Positions 62,220 to 64,000 of a DNA stretch of 64,000 nucleotides are shown in pieces. The first letter of the stretch is position 1. Every line of letters starts with the position of its first letter. This DNA comes from Bryopsis sp. KO-2023 (Eukaryota; Chlorophyta; Ulvophyceae; Bryopsidales; Bryopsidaceae): NCBI GenBank assembly GCA_030272585.1, contig BSYQ01000014.1, forward strand, positions 2,170,001-2,234,000, written 5' to 3'. Position numbers and translations under genes: made by a program. The notes beneath the pieces are model-generated. The model was not told where the DNA came from. It did no database searches and saw nothing but the letters and a program-made list of their open reading frames with translations.

Positions 62220-62430
62220 AAAAAAAAACAAGGGAAGGGGAAAGGGGGGATTAAAAAAAAAACAAGGGAAGGGGAAAGGGTGGATTAGAAAAAAAACAAG
62301 GGGGTAGGGTGGATTAGAAAAAAAACAAGGGGGTAGGGTTGATTTAAAAAAAAAACAAGGGGAGAGGGTGGATTAGAAAAAAACAAGAAGGGGGGGTTAC
62401 GAAAAAACAAGGGGAAAGGGGAAAGGAAGG
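62210..62430 (+). repeat. Tandem repeat after the hAT stop codon
   Basis: About eight imperfect units built from GTGGATTAGAAAAAAAACAA followed by a G-rich stretch; the first unit overlaps the transposase stop codon. Confidence 0.8.
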
Positions 62431-62569
62431 TGTTCATGTTGTGTGTGGGGATTAGGCAGCCAGTTGCAAACACATTTGTGCAGGTGGGGTGATAATATTT
62501 GTTTTGGGTTGGGTATTTATGTTGTAAGATTATTGTTTATGACTTCGCTTGCAACTGCAGGTGGATCCT

Positions 62570-63149
62570 TTACTTGACCGGATTCCACCTTTACTTGACC
62601 GGATTTGACCTGTTCTGGACAGGAAAACGGTTCTTTGTGGACTGGATTTAACCTTTATTAGACAGGTGAAACACCGGTCTGGACAGGCTGGTGCCTGTCC
62701 AGATGAGTGAGTCTGTGCGGTCTTGACCGGTGTTCAGCCGGTCTAAACAGACTTGCCTGTCTAGACAGGCTGAGTTCCTGTCTAGTAAAGGCTAGGACAG
62801 GCTTAGACAGGAGGTGGTTCCGGTCCAGACCTGTCCGACCGGTCGAACCTGTCCAGGTTACCGATTAGCGGCTTCTATGCCTTTATTAGACAGGAAATCA
62901 CCTGTCCAGACAGGTCCTACCGGTCAGGACAGGAACGAATTCATGAGCGGAAATGAGGCCAGTCGGTCTGGACAGGCTCAATCCGGTCTAGTAAAGGTAC
63001 ACCTTTACTGGACCGGAAATGACCTTTATTAGACAGGTGTCGGACCTGTCTAGACCGGTCAGACACTTGTCTAATAAAGGTCATTTCCGGTCCAGAAAGT
63101 GACTGCCGGTCCGGTCCGGTCCGGTCCAACGGGTCGGCGCCCAGGTCTG
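62570..63149 (+). repeat. hAT right subterminal repeats and terminal inverted repeat
   Basis: Repeated ACCTTTACTTGACCGG, CCTGTCCAGACAGG, TTTATTAGACAGG and CCGGTCC units in both orientations, ending in the inverted terminal repeat CAGACCTGGGC (read on the minus strand) at 63149. No gene is seen; an acceptor-like cag at about 62560 could start an unrecognised exon. Confidence 0.75.
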
Positions 63150-63356
63150 GTCCCCACTTTCAGGGGGACCTTACCTCGTCTTAGATAGTAGCTCTAAACA
63201 AAAGCAGGTCCAATTTTTATTTTATTTTTCAATAGAGTATGCACATGCTTTCCAATTTTTGTTTCTCCTGGTGAAAAAGAAGACCCTTATCGTGTAAAAA
63301 TATTGAAATAACAACCTGTAAATTGAAGAATTATTAAAGTTTGTACGAATCCTTAC

Positions 63357-63812
63357 GTTTTTGTTGTGGAGAATTTTCTTGGCGGCCTTGAGGGGACGTG
63401 GAGGGGGTGGTGGGACGCAGCCGGAGGTGGATCTGGATGAACGTGGGGGTGGGGGCGGTGGAGTTGTGGTGGAAATGGGTTTGGACTTGGATGGAGGAGG
63501 GGGTGGGGGAAGTGGAGCTCTGATGGACACAGATGTGCACGAGGATGGACGTGGGGGTGGTGGAACTCTGGTGGATGCGGATGAAGGTGGGGGCGGTGGA
63601 GCTGTGGTGGAGATGGCTGGAGGTGGAGATGGAACTGGATGGTGGATAGGGGATGCAGGGTGTGAGGCAGTGGGATCCTGAGGGGGGTTCGGGAGCTGAG
63701 GAAGATCCCTGTGAGGGGAGAGAAGCTGAGGGGCTGGTGGGGCTGCGGCTGGTGCACTTATTGGAGCTGGCGTGGGAAGGAGAGGTGGGGTGGGGGTGGA
63801 TGGGGCTCCAAG
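63357..63812 (-). CDS. CHUP1: CHUP1-family protein, proline-rich exon
   Basis: Read 63812 to 63357, this exon encodes about 152 residues in phase 0, with long Pro runs (PPPPPSSASTRVPPPPRP, PPPPPPSKSKPISTTTPPPP) and ending RPLKAAKKILHNKN before donor gtaagg. CHUP1 carries a proline-rich, profilin-binding segment just before its conserved C-terminal domain, so both position and composition fit the exons at 6701-8052. The acceptor chosen is caacag at 63813-63815; an upstream cag is possible. The rest of the gene lies right of the window. Confidence 0.65.
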
Positions 63813-64000
63813 CTGTTGACAAATGTAACCTGAGTAAGCAGCAGATTTTGTCCTTGCGTCACTTCCATGTTGAAGATGCCACAAAACAAAGAATTTTTGC
63901 AGCCACTCAGTGCATTTGATTCAATGGTGAAGTAGAGTGGTAGAAAAAAAATTATTCCACAAACGTGATTCGCACTTGTGATATGAACTAATGAAAAATT
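63813..64000 (-). other. Likely upstream intron of the CHUP1-like gene
   Basis: The minus-strand frame continues open to 63884 but loses proline bias upstream of the acceptor. Nothing else recognisable. Confidence 0.4.

Larger units (their letters stand above)
8394..63149 (+). mobile_element. hAT-superfamily DNA transposon (outermost element)
   Basis: The left end starts CAGACCTGGGCCCGACC. The right end, reverse-complemented, starts CAGACCTGGGCGCCGACC. The 8-bp direct repeat GTCCCCAC flanks it at 8386-8393 and 63150-63157. An 8-bp duplication and a CAG-starting inverted repeat are hAT hallmarks, and the internal gene encodes a BED finger and hAT transposase motifs. Total span is 54,756 bp; without the solo LTR, A1, B and their target duplications the element is about 5.0 kb. 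It sits in the CHUP1-like intron in opposite orientation. Confidence 0.93.
8053..63356 (-). other. 55-kb intron of the CHUP1-like gene, filled with nested transposons
   Basis: On the minus strand the donor gtaagg (63356 downward) follows codon AAC, and the acceptor ending gaag sits just before 8052. Both flanking exons are in phase 0, giving an N-K-N|V-V-Q junction. Original intron sequence survives only at 8053-8385 and 63158-63356. All the rest is the hAT element and its passengers, which lies opposite to the host gene. Splicing over this distance is inferred from phase and protein continuity. Confidence 0.72.

Overview
This is eukaryotic nuclear DNA from the green-plant lineage. It has spliced genes with GT-AG introns and no operons. 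Three host genes are visible. One is the 3' half of the spindle-checkpoint gene BUB3 (+ strand, 2-1328). The second is a membrane-anchored alpha/beta-hydrolase (lipase-like) gene (- strand, 3104-4801). The third is a CHUP1-family gene (- strand), whose C-terminal exons lie at 6701-8052 and whose proline-rich exon lies at 63357-63812. CHUP1 proteins are a streptophyte family. Together with the very high load of Ty3/gypsy elements this suggests a streptophyte, perhaps a charophyte such as Chara; the species call is inference.

The space between the two CHUP1-like exon groups is one intron of about 55.3 kb. It consists almost entirely of transposable elements nested inside one another. The outermost is a hAT DNA transposon (8394-63149) with matching inverted ends and an 8-bp target duplication GTCCCCAC. 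Its transposase gene (+ strand) is spread over eight exons and was hit twice in coding sequence. Removing the insertions and one copy of each target duplication restores one continuous 534-codon reading frame. Inside the hAT lie: (1) a solo LTR (8522-9092, TSD CGGAC); (2) Ty3/gypsy element A1 (10933-21042, TSD CAGGA); (3) Ty3/gypsy element B (- strand, 22580-61603, TSD CACAT). B in turn carries a 466-bp hAT-type MITE (22862-23327, TSD CTGCTTGG) and a tandem pair of A-family elements, A2+A3 (25859-56239, TSD GTCGC). A2 is itself split by element C (- strand, 29877-39992, TSD AAGCC). That is four nested levels inside a host intron.

A, B and C are all chromoviruses: gag with a CCHC knuckle, then protease, reverse transcriptase, RNase H, integrase and a C-terminal chromodomain. 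A and C also carry a third gene downstream of pol. It encodes a roughly 575-604 residue protein with a long coiled coil, a charged region and a conserved zinc-binding-like signature (CxxC ... CxxHxxCxxHW ... CxxC). In both families this gene follows an internal TATA box and a similar downstream motif, suggesting its own promoter. B lacks it. This third ORF is the best candidate here for an undescribed system. B and C show textbook -1 frameshift heptamers (GGGAAAC and AAAAAAA) at the gag-pol junction. A overlaps in the same -1 sense but shows no canonical site.

The remaining sequence is the intergenic DNA around BUB3 and the hydrolase gene, hAT subterminal and intronic arrays of short palindromes, and several tandem repeats. 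Identifications come from reading motifs by eye; no database search was possible.
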